The notes: generated by a model from the sequence alone, not told the origin. A stretch of 64,000 nt of DNA from Euclidia mi (GCA_944739405.2 OX123186.2:87523034-87587033), one strand, 5' to 3'; positions 34,992 through 46,642 are shown, counted from the first letter of the stretch. Program-made: numbers and translations.

Positions 34992-35079
34992 GCTCTCGTA
35001 ATATTTTTTTCGTTAAAGAGCTTTACAATGTGTCGACAAAACACTCGCTTCTATTATTTTCAACAATTTTGCGCTCCGT

Positions 35080-38000
35080 AAGCGTGATGAGTGCGAGCGA
35101 GACAGACAATACGAGAAAGATTTATGAACCATCAGCTCATATTTTGCGCTCTCCTGTAACACTATGCGAGTGAGATAGTGAGACCTCCCTATTGTGTCGT
35201 GCTCCGATGGGGTAAGTAAGGCCAATTCTCGTATTTAACAGAGACTGACACTGAATTTTGACTGAACTGCGACTTAATTTTGAATTGACTCACAATTGGT
35301 ATTCTGCTCCACTTAATCTCCTTATAGTATAATTTCGATATAATCAATTTATAATCTCTTGTTGATCTTAGAGGTAATGTCAAAAACTCAAAAACAAAAA
35401 CATGAATTTTGCCATTGTATGGGAAAATACATTAATAGGAATGGTTATTGGATGCCAATACGTTTACATGCCAAATTAAAATTAATATACAACTAAGTAG
35501 TCAAATTTCGGTAAGTAAATATTTTGGTTCCTTGGATCGTGTGAATTATTTTCAATAGGTATTCAATCATTAAAAAATTTAATATTCAATAATAGAAATA
35601 ATTCAGACATTATACACAGATTTTAACGATGGTAACGTACAATTGGGTTTTTTAATTCGTTTTTCCCTCCTGATAATTTTATCTCATTTGTTGAATTTCT
35701 CGAGCAAAAGTTTCGCGAATATTTCGATCTTGAAATAAATATTGTCAATGCTGGCAACGAAATACTTAACATGTTTGCATGTTGTCCACCAGGATCTCCT
35801 AGCCAGATCCCCCAGAGGATCCTCGTGAACTCATTAGTTGTGAAATTGTATAAAAGCAATTAACGTTTACAAAACCAGTGACTATCAGAAAGTTATCAGC
35901 CATCGATAGGGATTACAAAAATCAGGTGCATGCGATTTTCGACCTTATTGACGTAACTCAGAATTTATAATTTTAATAACGTATCAATGTCAGAAAGCAA
36001 GAAAATACCAAAAAGAAGTTTATCATGAATTGTCAATAAGGTCGAAAATCGCATGCACCTGTTTTTTGTAAGCCCTATCGATGGTTGATCATTTTATAGT
36101 CATTTGTTTTGTAGACATGAATTTGTCTTACACGATTTCTTTTTAAACATTGAATTATTACCTACAGAAACCAAGTACGCGCACGCAATACGCGCCGTTC
36201 ATTTGGGTCAGAATCTGACCCAATCGTCGGCCGCGTTGTCTGTGGTCCGAGTCGCACGGTAGCGTAAGCATCTCCCGCAAAATAATCGAAAGACATATTG
36301 TACAGTGTTTTGTGCCACAATGCTTCAGAAAAAGATTATAAGGTTGCTGGAGTATCATTCCACCGGTCAGACATAAATTTTATTACGTAGATTGTCTAAT
36401 AATACAAATACAGTGAATCATAATAAGTACGAGCAGAGTGTTGCCAGTTGGGTGTGAAATTGTCCCAGTTTAATTGACACATTCCTTACCAAAATGTATT
36501 CTATTGACAGTAATAATAAAAAAAGGAATTAGGTTGTTACATACCTATATAAACTTAACCTTTCAAACACCGCTGGCTGGTACATACCAATCGGTTACGA
36601 CAAATTTTGCAAAGACGACATTGTCTCAAAGCACTCGATTTTTCCGTTTTTGTATTGAAAGGCTAGTATCTAAAGTCTAGTATTGTCTTGTAATGTATAT
36701 AGGTACGCGTAACTAACTTCGTTGTTGAACGAATGACGTTACCGACCGAATTATATTAGAATTTTTAAACTTGTCGCTTTTTTTTGGTCACCATAGCGCA
36801 ACGGCGCACACATCCTACTCGCTGTTGATTTTTGATAATTTTTTCTCACAAATATACATAAATACTTTTTTATGTACTATATAGAGCATTTAACTAGAAA
36901 ATCACTCGGCACTTGTTAGTGCTCACGTTTGAGTAAGTTTCGTCAAAATTGATTAATTTAGCCATCGTTAGTCAGTTGTAAAAACGTAAAAAGCAGACAG
37001 TGTGACTTTAGAATTTATAATATACAATTACTTATTTCATGCAAATAATATGAATTTATCCTATTTTTAGGGGAAAGACGTTGTAACTGGCAACTCTATA
37101 ATTGCGTCTGTGTGCGTGATGCAGCAAGTAAACACAGCACAGTGCCGCACACATAGCGAATTTTCGGCTTAACTTCTGAGCTCGCGTTGTTTGAGTACTG
37201 ACTTTCTGTAGGTAATAATTCAATGTTTTTAAACTTATTTTAGATACCTATCCCCGTGGTAAAACTAGTGGCACATAATAGCTAAAGGCGATTCCTATGT
37301 TTATTAGCAAAATAGATCATAAATATTACCAGAAAAATATTCAACACTATTAGTGGTATCGTTGGGAATGTCAAATAAATCACGTCATCACGTCGTGTCC
37401 TTGGTAACAAATGTATATTTTTATTCCGTGCTTTTAAAAGTATCAGGTGCATGCTGTTTTGGTTCCACTCGCTATTTTATTTACAACTGTACTTCTGCTG
37501 TATAGCGAATCGGTCGAGTCCAAGAATCTGCCCAATTCACGAATCTGTTGAGTTGGGAATCTGCCGAATCACGAATCTGTCCATTCCAGAATATGTCGTA
37601 TACCGAACAAGCGATTTGTCTTAACCTATTGTGACAACCCTACCAAAATAGGTAACAAATTTACAAGCTCTTAAGAAGCTGTTTCTCTGTTCGGTTTATT
37701 TACTCATGTGGTTATATTATGTACGATGGTATAATTGTGAAAAAACTAGAAATACCTTACCTGCTCTACTAATAATTAGCAGAATACCGTTCACACTTGG
37801 TTCAACTTTCGATGTAGTCCCGATCTCATTCAAGTGTCAGTTAAGTTACGAGAATACCATTTATGACGCCGAGACTAGATCGATATTGGAATTTGAACAA
37901 ATATAATTACCAGAATTGGCCCTGTTTCGTTATAGTTGAGTGAGGTAGTGAATTTTGTGTTTGTCGGAACATTGTGAAATGTAAGTACTACGTATTTATT

Positions 38001-38180
38001 AATATTCTCTTGTCTGTTAATGAATACAAGGTGTTTGTTTATAATTTAAAATGTAGAAATTACGAGTAATTTTTGATACGCTTGAGAACACTTTTTAAGA
38101 TATAGTGACCACAATAACATAATTATTTATTCATTTAAGTGTCCCTGATCAACCAAGATTAGCTTGGTCCGCCATTTTGG
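35080..38180. other. Interior of the 17-kb element, no recognised gene
   Basis: Small open frames only (for example 36158-36358 minus and 37706-37906 plus), none with a recognisable domain. The single notable structure is the long hairpin at about 35866-36120. Confidence 0.45.
35866..36120. repeat. Long hairpin (MITE-like), ~100-bp arms
   Basis: The inner ~48 bp of each arm is nearly identical (ccatcgatagggattaca..caggtgcatgcgattttcga and complement). Weaker pairing continues outward through gactatc and tacaaaac. The spacer is about 65 bp. Confidence 0.75.
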
Positions 38181-38509
38181 GATAAAGTCAAAATGGTGAA
38201 AACATTAAAATGGCTATCGTATACATAGATTTATTAACAAGAATCAGATGTAGCGTATTCGTCCAACTAAGCGTGGCACGTTGACAGCTATGTGTGCGTG
38301 ACCTTTGGCGACTGGCACTGTACGGACACGCGCGTCTATGTGTGTGAAAAGTTGCCAGATTATGAATAATCTCCCAGTATTTTGCATATAGTTATGTAAT
38401 ATTCTTATATTCATTTGCGGTTTTGAAGAATTTACCATGGATTTAATTAATGCTTTTATAAATACATTTCTTAAATGTAGGTACCGAGTTAAGTTTTAAC
38501 TACTTCGTA

Positions 38510-38729
38510 AATCTGTATATATAAAATCCTTGCGTTACTGACTGACTGACAGACAAGCTACAGCCGAAACTACTCGGCGCATGAAGCTGAAATTTAGCAT
38601 GTATGTTTCTTGGGAACCGTAAGGGTGCACCAAGACGGGATTTCTCGAAATTCCCAGGGGATCGGGCAAACGAGAAATAAGAAAATATGTGCGTGCGAAG
38701 CCGCTGGCGTCGATTAGTTGAGAAATAAA
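38510..38729 (+). repeat. Interspersed repeat with ccttgcgttactgactgact head
   Basis: It reads ccttgcgttactgactgact, cagccgaaactactcggcgc, atgaagctgaaatttagcat, gggatttctcgaaattccca and gtgcgtgcgaagccgctgg. It is a well-spread lepidopteran repeat, also at 1818 and (reverse) 3711-3913. Confidence 0.7.
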
Positions 38730-39189
38730 TAGTATGTATGTACACACGGCACCAAGTCAAGCTAAACAGTTGCTGTACGATTTTGATACTTATTCCCTAC
38801 GCCATAAGTATGTATGTACACACGGCGCCAAGTCAAGCTAAACAGTTGCTGTACGATTTTGATACTTATTCCCTACGCCATAAGTATGTATGTACACACG
38901 GCACCAAGTCAAGCTAAACAGTTGCTGTACGATTTTGATACTTATTCCCTACGCCATAAGTATGTATGTACACACGGCGCCAAGTGAAGCTAAACAGTTG
39001 CTGTACGATTTTGATACTTATTCCCTACGCCATAAGTATGTATGTACACACGGCACCAAGTCAAGCTAAACAGTTGCTGTACGATTTTGATACTTATTCC
39101 CTACGCCATAAGTATGTATGTACACACGGCACCAAGTCAAGCTAAACATTTGCTGTACGATTTTGATACTTATTCTTTACGCCATAAGA
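38730..39189 (+). repeat. Tandem array, six copies of a 76-bp unit
   Basis: Units begin at about 38730, 38806, 38882, 38958, 39034 and 39110 and are nearly identical (agtatgtatgtacacacggc ... ttccctacgccat), with one to three changes each. The last unit is the most changed. Since 76 is not a multiple of three, the array cannot be a protein repeat in one frame. Confidence 0.93.
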
Positions 39190-40658
39190 ACGGTGCAAAG
39201 GTCAAAGTGTATAAGCTTGACGAGTAGCAGGGTGTACACGAATATTTGGATCGTTTGGGGATCGAACTCAAAACAATATTATGTAAGGTATATACTAATG
39301 GAAATTGAAATTCTATTACTATATTTATGAGAAAGAAGATATATCTACAATATACTTTTATAATACGGTAATGTATTTTTCATTAACATGACAATCATTA
39401 TCTCATAATCAATTGACAAGTGCATTTTCCCTAATTCAGGCAGAACGGCGTCGACAAAAACTGGCAACACTTACATATTTCTTGCACAAATACGAATTTT
39501 ATCGAAATTAAATTAGGAAACAGTCAAATTATCAATAGTTACCTGTGAAAAGATATTCCATTTTCCTGTTTTTTTTTTTAAGAACAACTTTTACAGTGTT
39601 TAAGAACACAAGACGGCATTTTGAGAATTTAAAAGTTGAAGTGATCGTGACGCGTGAACTGTACGATGCTTCGTAGCGCACTGAGACGAGTTTGTATTCG
39701 CTTTTCAATTTTGTATTTGCTTTAGTGGCCGCACGCAAAAGTGCCGCGCGTTCCATCTGATAATTCTCTCATCTGTGGTCGTATATTAACGTATTTAAGC
39801 CACTTTATATTATTATGTCTGCAACGGTGCTCTAAGTGTCACTTTATGTTCAGATATATTTATTAGGGGCGGAACATATCTGACGGAAGATCCGTCGAAC
39901 GTATCTTCGGTCGCGTATATTCCGTCAAATGAGTCGGAACACACCTGACGGAAAATGCGTCGAGCGTATCTGCACACATTTGCTAAAAGCGTGGCTATTA
40001 TGCACATATATAAGTTTGTTCGTGCAGGGCCGTACTCAGGGCAGCTCAATAATTTATTGTCATATTCTTTTACCTAATCATTTTTCGTGTTCCCTGATGT
40101 TATGTAGTCACTGAAGACCGGTAGTTATTTATATTGTAATTCGAGTTTGACTATTAAAAATATGTCAGACTTAAGAGATTTTTATAATAGCCAACAAGCG
40201 TTATTTGAATATATTTCCTATATAGGTATGAAGGTTCAAAATCAAAAGACGATGATACGATTCGGTTACGGTTTTTAAGAAAATTTATACAAATGATATA
40301 GAAGGGGTTGCAGTTGCAGCGCATGACACAAAATGTTTTCTATGTAGGTATTTTAATATATAAAGTTTGGAAATTAAAAGGCGTAGCCGTGAGATTTATT
40401 GCCTGTTCTTTCTCATGGTTCTAACTTCTACGCCTCTACGTCGCATTAACTGTAAATGTAGAATCTTTGGTAAAAGTGGATTTTGGTTACAAATCGTGTT
40501 CTTCATGTTTTATATTCTAGTTTTTTTTGTTTAATTAGACAACTCCCGCACTAGGAAGAAATCCTGTATCGCGGGGGATTTTACAAACATACAACTAACG
40601 GACACAATGAACACTCAGACTCAGACAAATTCTCAGTGCTGGTTTTTAGGTATTTTTT

Positions 40659-40896
40659 CATCATCATCATCAGCCTTTAAAAGTCCACTGCTTGACTAGG
40701 CCTCTCCTTGGAAGGAGGAATTGGCCTACTATACCACGCTGGCCAAACGGGTTGGTATAGGGTTTGTATCAAGTTGTCCTTCTCTTACAGTGCTGTTCTC
40801 TGCATAATATGCTCCCTCTGTCGGCTCTTACGACACCCATGGGATGATATGGGGTGGTGACATTCCGTATTCTTAATCCGTCACCACACGGACAAC
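40659..40896 (-). repeat. SINE-like repeat (ccgtgtggtgacgg family)
   Basis: Third copy of the 2490-2716 family, with the complete head and the tail (ggcctagtcaagcagtggac, ctgatgatgatgatg on the minus strand). Confidence 0.82.
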
Positions 40897-40941
40897 GGTA
40901 TTTTTTATAAAATGTTATTAAACATACATACATACATAAAC

Positions 40942-42315
40942 TCACGCCTGTTTCCCGGAGGGGTAGGCAGAGACTACGGAACGCCATTTGCAACGATCCT
41001 GACATACCTCACTTGCTTCACTCACTCCCATCAAGTTTCTCATGCATGCTCTTAGGGTACTTCTGACTTGTCCTTTTTTCAGGATGTCTCCAATCTGGTC
41101 AGAGAACGTCCGCCTAGGTCTTCCCCTTTGTCCTGTTCCATTCACACTTGTCTTATATATCTTCTTTGTCAGTCTATCGTCATCCATCCTCTCCATGTGC
41201 CCAAACAATCTTAACATGCCTTTCTCAATGCTTGTCACTACATCTTCTTTTACCCCACACCACTCTCGTATCACACAATTCTTTACTCTGTCGGTCAAAG
41301 ACACACCACACATACTTCTCAGTGCTCTCATTACTACAGCATTTATTTTACTTTCAAATCTCTTCTGCCATACCCAACTTTCACTACCATACATAAGGGT
41401 AGGCACTAACACGCCTCTATGTACAGCCAAACGTGCCTTTTTGGACACGTTTTGACTGTTCATAAACGCTTTCAGAGCTCCATTCACACTAATACCTGCA
41501 TTAACTCTCCTTTCAATATCTTCTTCATTCTTACCATCTCTTGTAAACAATGTACCTAAGTAAACAAACTCATTCACTTGTTCCACTCGCTGTCCATCGA
41601 TCAAAACATTACAAGCCGTAACGCATTCCTCCTTTTCAAAAACCATGACTTTCGTTTTACTTACATTCACTTTCATTCCTTTCCTCTCTAACGCACCATG
41701 CATGATTGCTACCATCTCCTGCAACTCCTCTGCTGAAGATGCAAGTATTACCTGATCATCAGCACAAAGAAGGCATTTGACGAGTAATCCATTCATCCTT
41801 AATCCGCAGTCACTATGTTTTAAATCTTGCAAACAACTGTCCATGAAGAGGTTAAACAGCCACGGCGACGCTACACATCCCTGTCTAACACCTTTCTCGA
41901 TGGTAAACCAGTCAGTGTATGCCCCGTTTATCCTCACACAAGCTCTAGAATCCTCATAAAGGGATTTCAGAGCTCGAATGAGGCTGCTGTCCACCCCATT
42001 CATTGACAGCACCGACCACATTTCATTCCTCACCACTACGAATGTGCAATAGACCTTTTGACCTTTGGCCAAAAACTTTCCGGCTATGCTTCGCAAGGAA
42101 AAAACCTGATCCGTGCATCCCATACCCTTTCGGAATCCCGCTTGTACATCCCATATTTTCTTGTCGGTTACTTCCATAACTCTTTCAATAAGTACCTTTG
42201 CATACAATTTGCCAACAATGCTGAGAAGGCTAATGTCTCTATAGTTTTTGCAATCTTGTTGCGAGCCTTTTCCTTTATAAAGAGGCACAACTTCAGCTGT
42301 GGCCCAGTCATTAGG
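40942..42315 (-). pseudogene. LINE reverse transcriptase and C-terminal end
   Basis: It reads NDWATAEVVPLYKGKGSQQD, LLSIVGKLYAKVLIERV and AGFRKGMGCTDQVF. It then has GVRQGCVASPWLFNLFMD, CADDQVILASSAEELQ (catalytic Asp pair) and FVYLGTLFTRDGK. The C-terminal end is GMLRLFGHMERMDD...GQRGRPRRTFSDQIGD...SAYPSGKQA. Motif A with its first catalytic Asp seems deleted: VYCTF runs directly into VVVRNEMWSVLSMNGVD. The frame is otherwise open for over 450 codons, so decay is recent, but the enzyme must be dead. The 36-37 codons before 42315 that stay open belong to the pogo end. Confidence 0.9.
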
Positions 42316-42317
42316 TA

Positions 42318-45300
42318 GGGGAGACCGAGGGGATTTGAAACAATTTTGACATTTTGTTTCATACACCAAACACTGTACACAGAAATCATATGATACTAGT
42401 ACCAATCGATAGGTTATTCTATACACTTGCGAATGATTAACATAAATAAATGTTAAGTGATAAATATTGCGGTGAAAAATCGACTTAACCGTAACAAGTC
42501 AATTTGTTTCAACTCCCCTCATATCGAGGTAAGATGAAACAGGGGTCGAGGAGAGTTGAAACATATTATTTTGAAGAAGTGTTGAGGGATATAATAATAA
42601 AAGTGAAGCTATAATATAAAGGTATTTATTGTAATAAAACTTTTCAATTAAGAAACAATTTTTTTTATCAATATTTTATACTGATATAATTTTCAGTTAA
42701 GGAGGTAACTACAAGTCTACGAATAATCAACTCCTAAAGTAGTTAAAATACCTATCACAATGACCATCAATCAACATAATGACCAGATAAACAAAAATGT
42801 TGTACATTCTTATATAACATTACCTATATATTAATATAAGTTATAAGCCTTTAACATAAAATACTTATTAACTTTCAGTCGTTCCTTAACTATTACAATG
42901 AGTCTTGATTAATCAGTATTTCTTGGAATATTTAAATAACAATACAACGATCACACAAATGAGAAAAATAAAAATATTATGAAACTAAATAATATCAATC
43001 TGACAAGCAGTTGTGGCAAACATAAGAAAGTTCCCCACCAGTGCAAGCTTCATGAGCCCAGTTTTTGCACTCCAGACATTGCACCCATTTTTCTTTGGCT
43101 TTGCTATTAGAATAAGGCTCAAAACAACAAAGGCAAATACATTCCTCTTCTTCTTCACTGTCTTCATTTCTTCTTTGTTTCTTGCCAACCTTGGTCTTCT
43201 TAGTTTTAGTATTTGGTTTTGAACTCCTTTTTTTGGTTTCTTCAAAGTTAGGTTTTTTCACTTTTTTCTTAGCCATTCTAACTGCTTCGATAGCAGCTAG
43301 TTCATCCTTTACGGGAGTGTCGGTTAAGATAGCAGATTTCACTTTGCGTCTATTTGTTTGATTTCCTTTCCTGGGTGGAGCCTTTGGCAAGGGTCGAAGA
43401 GTGTCAGGTGAGAATGGAATTTCTGTCATAGTAACTGAAGTGTCTCGTGATGTTGATGCTACAGGTATTACATCAGATGTAAAGACTGTGGAGGGAACAA
43501 CGGGTTCAGATATCGCCAGATCAGGTGAATTCTTACGAGGGTTTTCTGCAGGCTTAGGTACGTCTTCTGTATCGTAGCTGGATAGAGGAGGAGTAGCCGG
43601 TAAATTTAAGATTGATGGACTTGGTGTACGGGAATCGTGTAAAATACTGTCTGCAAGGGTAGAACATGGCACGGGTTCTTCACTTCTTGAAATGCCGACC
43701 AAGTTAGAGCTGGATGGACCAGGACTAATGGAAGTTGCCAAAGGTCGATCAGTAACCTGACTGGGAAGATAATCAGCGTCCTGGAATATATTAGTGTTAA
43801 CTGGCCAAAGTCCGGTATGGATGAATCCGGAAGATATATTGCGCGGTGTGACGGCTGTATCAAACGAAGTTTTTACTATCCCAGGAATATCATAGATGGT
43901 CATTACTTTTCCTGGATTAGACCGCATCCAATCATCGCAAGCTGTGTTAACTGCTTTTTTCACCGGTCCAAAAACGGCTCTGTCCATTGGCTGCAACTTA
44001 TGGGTGCAGTGAGGTGGAAAAGTTAATAGAATAATGCCATTTTCCTTGCAGAACTCGATATTTTTAACAGCAGTGTGTGATGCGTGGTTATCTAATAACA
44101 ATAGGACCTTATTTTCTTTAGATGGCCTAACTTGGTCTTTGAAAAATGTAAGAAATATATAGAAGTCTTCTTCTTGCATCCACCCTGACCCATTCGCAGT
44201 ACCAATTGATCCAATAGGTCCATCACGTATAAAGTGATCATTAAATCTTTTTCGCGGAAAGATAAACATTGGAGGTATGTGGTTCCCAAGGGCATTTCCT
44301 GCTAGTGCTATAGTAACTAATGTTCCCCTCTCTGCGGAAGTCATGGCACTCACTTGTTTCTGTCCTCGTCGAGCAATGACGCGGTCCGGTTTCTGAACAG
44401 TCGTGATGCCCGATTCGTCAACGTTCCATATATCCTTTGCTTGCAACTTGTATTTGTCAACTACTGAGGTATAATTTTGGAAAAAAAGTTGCACGTTGGT
44501 TCTATTAAAACTTGTAGCTCGAGCGATACTTGTAGGTTGAGGTAGTCTTAGAGAAAGAACCGGATGACGCTTCATAAAAGATCGAAGCCAAACCTCTCCA
44601 GCCATTTCATGCTCAGTCCAAGAAGAAGGAATTTTTTTATTATATTTAACAGCCAAGCTATAGGCAAAAGTTCTGGCTTCCTTAGTTCTTAGGCCAAAGT
44701 TAGCAGCAGCACAGTTTAAAAGATAGTCACACAGTACTTTTTCTTCTGAAGCTGTAAAAACAGTCTTTTCTGGGTATCCAACCGTTGGAGCATTCGCAGT
44801 TTCGTTAGCTTCATAAGCAGTTTTTTTCTTAATATATCTGAAGAGGGAGGTATGGTTCAGATTATAACTCGAAGCCGCGTCACGGAGACTTTTATGTCGC
44901 AAGGTTACTTCTTCTGCTGCGAGATCATATATTTCGCGACTCGCCATACCCCTATCAGTATTTCGTTTATAATCAGTAGGCATGCTGAAACAAAATTACC
45001 TAATTAAAACAACAAAAATAAAATTCATATAAAATTGAAAACGAGGAGAGTTGAAACAGCCTGTTTCAAATCTCCTCAGTAAGAAAAAACCTCCCAAGTT
45101 TTATTAAATCTATGATTGAGAAGAAAATACACAGAAATCAATTGTACTAAATATATATAACAAATCATTACTTAATGAGCTTTCGAAACATATATAACTT
45201 AAACCAAAATACAAAACCCTTAACAAAATATAGGCATCGTAAAAATACGTTAAAAACTTACTTTTCACGATTTTTGTCACTTAGCACACAAAACTCCACA

Positions 45301-45453
45301 ACCGCGCGACTGACGCGACGAACGCGCACTGACATGTTCGCGGGAGAAGGGAAGTTGGTGTAAAGCGACGTTGCCAGCTCGCTAACGGTTTTGAGTTCCA
45401 AGAAATCTGTACTGTTTCAAATCACCTTTGTTTCAAATGCCCTCGGTCTCCCC
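42318..45453 (-). mobile_element. pogo-type DNA transposon, 3136 bp, TA target duplication
   Basis: The ends ggggagaccgaggg(g/c)atttgaaac differ at one base and are flanked by TA (42316-42317 and 45454-45455). It carries one intact transposase on the minus strand. Further gtttcaa-rich motifs (gaggagagttgaaaca) repeat in both subterminal zones (about 42500-42560 and 45040-45075). It splits the LINE reverse transcriptase. Confidence 0.93.
42995..44983 (-). CDS. pogo/Tigger-type transposase with C-terminal PHD finger, 662 aa, intact
   Basis: Residues ~15-55 form a psq-type helix-turn-helix (EIYDLAAEEVTLRHKSLRDA, then HTSLFRYIKKK). Residues ~75-160 form a CENP-B-type second DNA-binding region ending WLRSFMKRHPVLSLRLPQPT. 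The DDE catalytic core runs from about 180 to 350 with D189 (WNVDESG), D298 (LLLLDNHASH) and D334 (HKLQPMDRAVFGP). A Ser/Pro-rich linker follows (~400-560), then a basic KKKVKKPNFEETKKRS stretch that could be a nuclear signal. Residues ~613-662 make a Cys4-His-Cys3 PHD finger (CLCCFEPY, WVQCLECKNWAHEAC, YVCHNC). The enzyme should cut and paste its own element at TA sites. There is no stop or frameshift, unlike every other transposase here. A host-adopted gene is less likely, because TIRs and TSD are still in place. Confidence 0.93.
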   Translation of the reverse strand: MPTDYKRNTDRGMASREIYDLAAEEVTLRHKSLRDAASSYNLNHTSLFRYIKKKTAYEANETANAPTVGYPEKTVFTASEEKVLCDYLLNCAAANFGLRTKEARTFAYSLAVKYNKKIPSSWTEHEMAGEVWLRSFMKRHPVLSLRLPQPTSIARATSFNRTNVQLFFQNYTSVVDKYKLQAKDIWNVDESGITTVQKPDRVIARRGQKQVSAMTSAERGTLVTIALAGNALGNHIPPMFIFPRKRFNDHFIRDGPIGSIGTANGSGWMQEEDFYIFLTFFKDQVRPSKENKVLLLLDNHASHTAVKNIEFCKENGIILLTFPPHCTHKLQPMDRAVFGPVKKAVNTACDDWMRSNPGKVMTIYDIPGIVKTSFDTAVTPRNISSGFIHTGLWPVNTNIFQDADYLPSQVTDRPLATSISPGPSSSNLVGISRSEEPVPCSTLADSILHDSRTPSPSILNLPATPPLSSYDTEDVPKPAENPRKNSPDLAISEPVVPSTVFTSDVIPVASTSRDTSVTMTEIPFSPDTLRPLPKAPPRKGNQTNRRKVKSAILTDTPVKDELAAIEAVRMAKKKVKKPNFEETKKRSSKPNTKTKKTKVGKKQRRNEDSEEEEECICLCCFEPYSNSKAKEKWVQCLECKNWAHEACTGGELSYVCHNCLSD

Positions 45454-45483
45454 TACTCGGCCGGTGGTCCAGCACAAGTTATA

Positions 45484-45855
45484 CATAACATACATAACGT
45501 CACGCCTTTTATCCCCGAAGGGGTAGGCAGAGGTGTATTTCTACACCCACTTTTCGCCAGATATACTTTAGTCCCACGTAATAAGGGGCGAGCCTATTGC
45601 CGTACCGGGCACATTTTCAGACTCCGTGCTGCTACTGAGAGTTTCGTGACAGAAAAACCCAATAACACTGCCCGACCCAGGAATCGAACCCGGGCCCTCC
45701 CGATCCCCCGCGCACATTTATGCCGCGAGACCAACGAGGCAGTCGTATAGGGTTTGATGTCGAGTTTTCCGTCTCTACGCAAAGATGGTATTTGCATCGT
45801 GTTATCCCTTAGTCGCCTCTTACGACACCCACGGGAAGATAGGGGGTGGTGACAC
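45484..45855 (-). repeat. Composite SINE inside the LINE, 11-bp TSD
   Basis: Flanked by cacaagttata (45473-45483 and 45856-45866). On the minus strand the 2490-type fragment (gtgtcaccaccccctatctt, gggtgtcgtaagaggcgact) passes into a tRNA-derived SINE (gggcccgggttcgattcctg) and the LINE-type tail, ending at tatgttatgtat. Confidence 0.88.
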
Positions 45856-45867
45856 CACAAGTTATAT

Positions 45868-46642
45868 AACCGCTGCAACTGAGCAACTATGATGCCCTGT
45901 CCAGCCTTCAGCATTTCGACTGTAATCCTATCATATCCTGCAGACTTACCTACTTTCATACTTCTGAGTGCCTTCACGATCTCATCCACGCCAATAACGC
46001 TTTCATCATTGCTATCGTTACCATTCATTTCAGCTATCGGTGTCTCTATCGCCGACCTTTCAAATAAACTTGCAAAATACTCTTTCCATCTCTTCAGCAC
46101 GCAAGATTCATCATTTACTATCTTTCCATTCTCGTCTCTGATGGATGTATGTTCTGAGGATTGAGTTCTTCCTCGAACTGCACGAACGGATTTCCAGAAA
46201 AACTTTATGTTCCTCTGGAAATCGTCAGATAATCTGCTGTCAAACTCATCTGTCTTTTCCTCTTTTTTCCTTTTAACCATTTCTTTCACTATTTTTTTGA
46301 CCTAACAATCTCCTTTCTTGCTTCATCTATGTCTACACTCGTTGCTTTTCCCATTCTTTCATTTGCTCTGGCAGCCAACCAATCTGACAAAGCTTTCTTC
46401 TTCTCTGACACTGCTGATTGTACATCCTTGTCCCACCATGTATTCTTAACCTTTCGTATTTTCCTTCTCTTGATCACACCACATACTTCAGACGCTACAC
46501 ATACTACCTCTTCTTTAAAGGCCTGCCATAATTCTTCCATATCATTTATGCAATCGAACCTCTCAAATTTTGCTATCAATCTTCGTTTATACTCATCTTT
46601 CACATCTTTCTCTTGTAGATTTTCTACCTTAATTCTTTCCAA
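45868..46642 (-). pseudogene. LINE linker and start of reverse transcriptase
   Basis: Frames 46642-46289 and 46289-45868 abut with a stop or shift at 46289. They carry TWWDKDVQSAVSEKKKALSD and VDEIVKALRSMKVGKSAGYD RITVEML, the entry of the RT domain. The 3' end is cut by the SINE at 45867. Confidence 0.83.

Larger units (their letters stand above)
32375..35079 (+). repeat. Left TIR of the 17-kb element (interrupted)
   Basis: It matches the complement of 49004-49564 closely, apart from the insertion at 32837-34991 and a short difference near 32783-32800. Three ~101-bp units begin at about 32379, 32480 and 32580. Confidence 0.85.
38190..39770 (-). mobile_element. Second copy (inverted, ends lost) of the 7743-9797 transposon
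   Basis: Colinear matches in reverse: 39570-39761 to 7915-8110, 39310-39420 to 8245-8340, 39236-39262 to 8388-8412, and 38265-38380 to 9465-9560. The TIRs are gone. This copy lacks the LINE fragment and the SINE present in the first copy, and instead carries the repeats at 38510-39189. Confidence 0.75.

Noticed and set aside
38730..39189. CRISPR-like regular array
   Set aside because: The 76-bp units are adjacent with no unique spacers, the genome is an animal's, and the array lies in a transposon copy. It is a plain tandem repeat.
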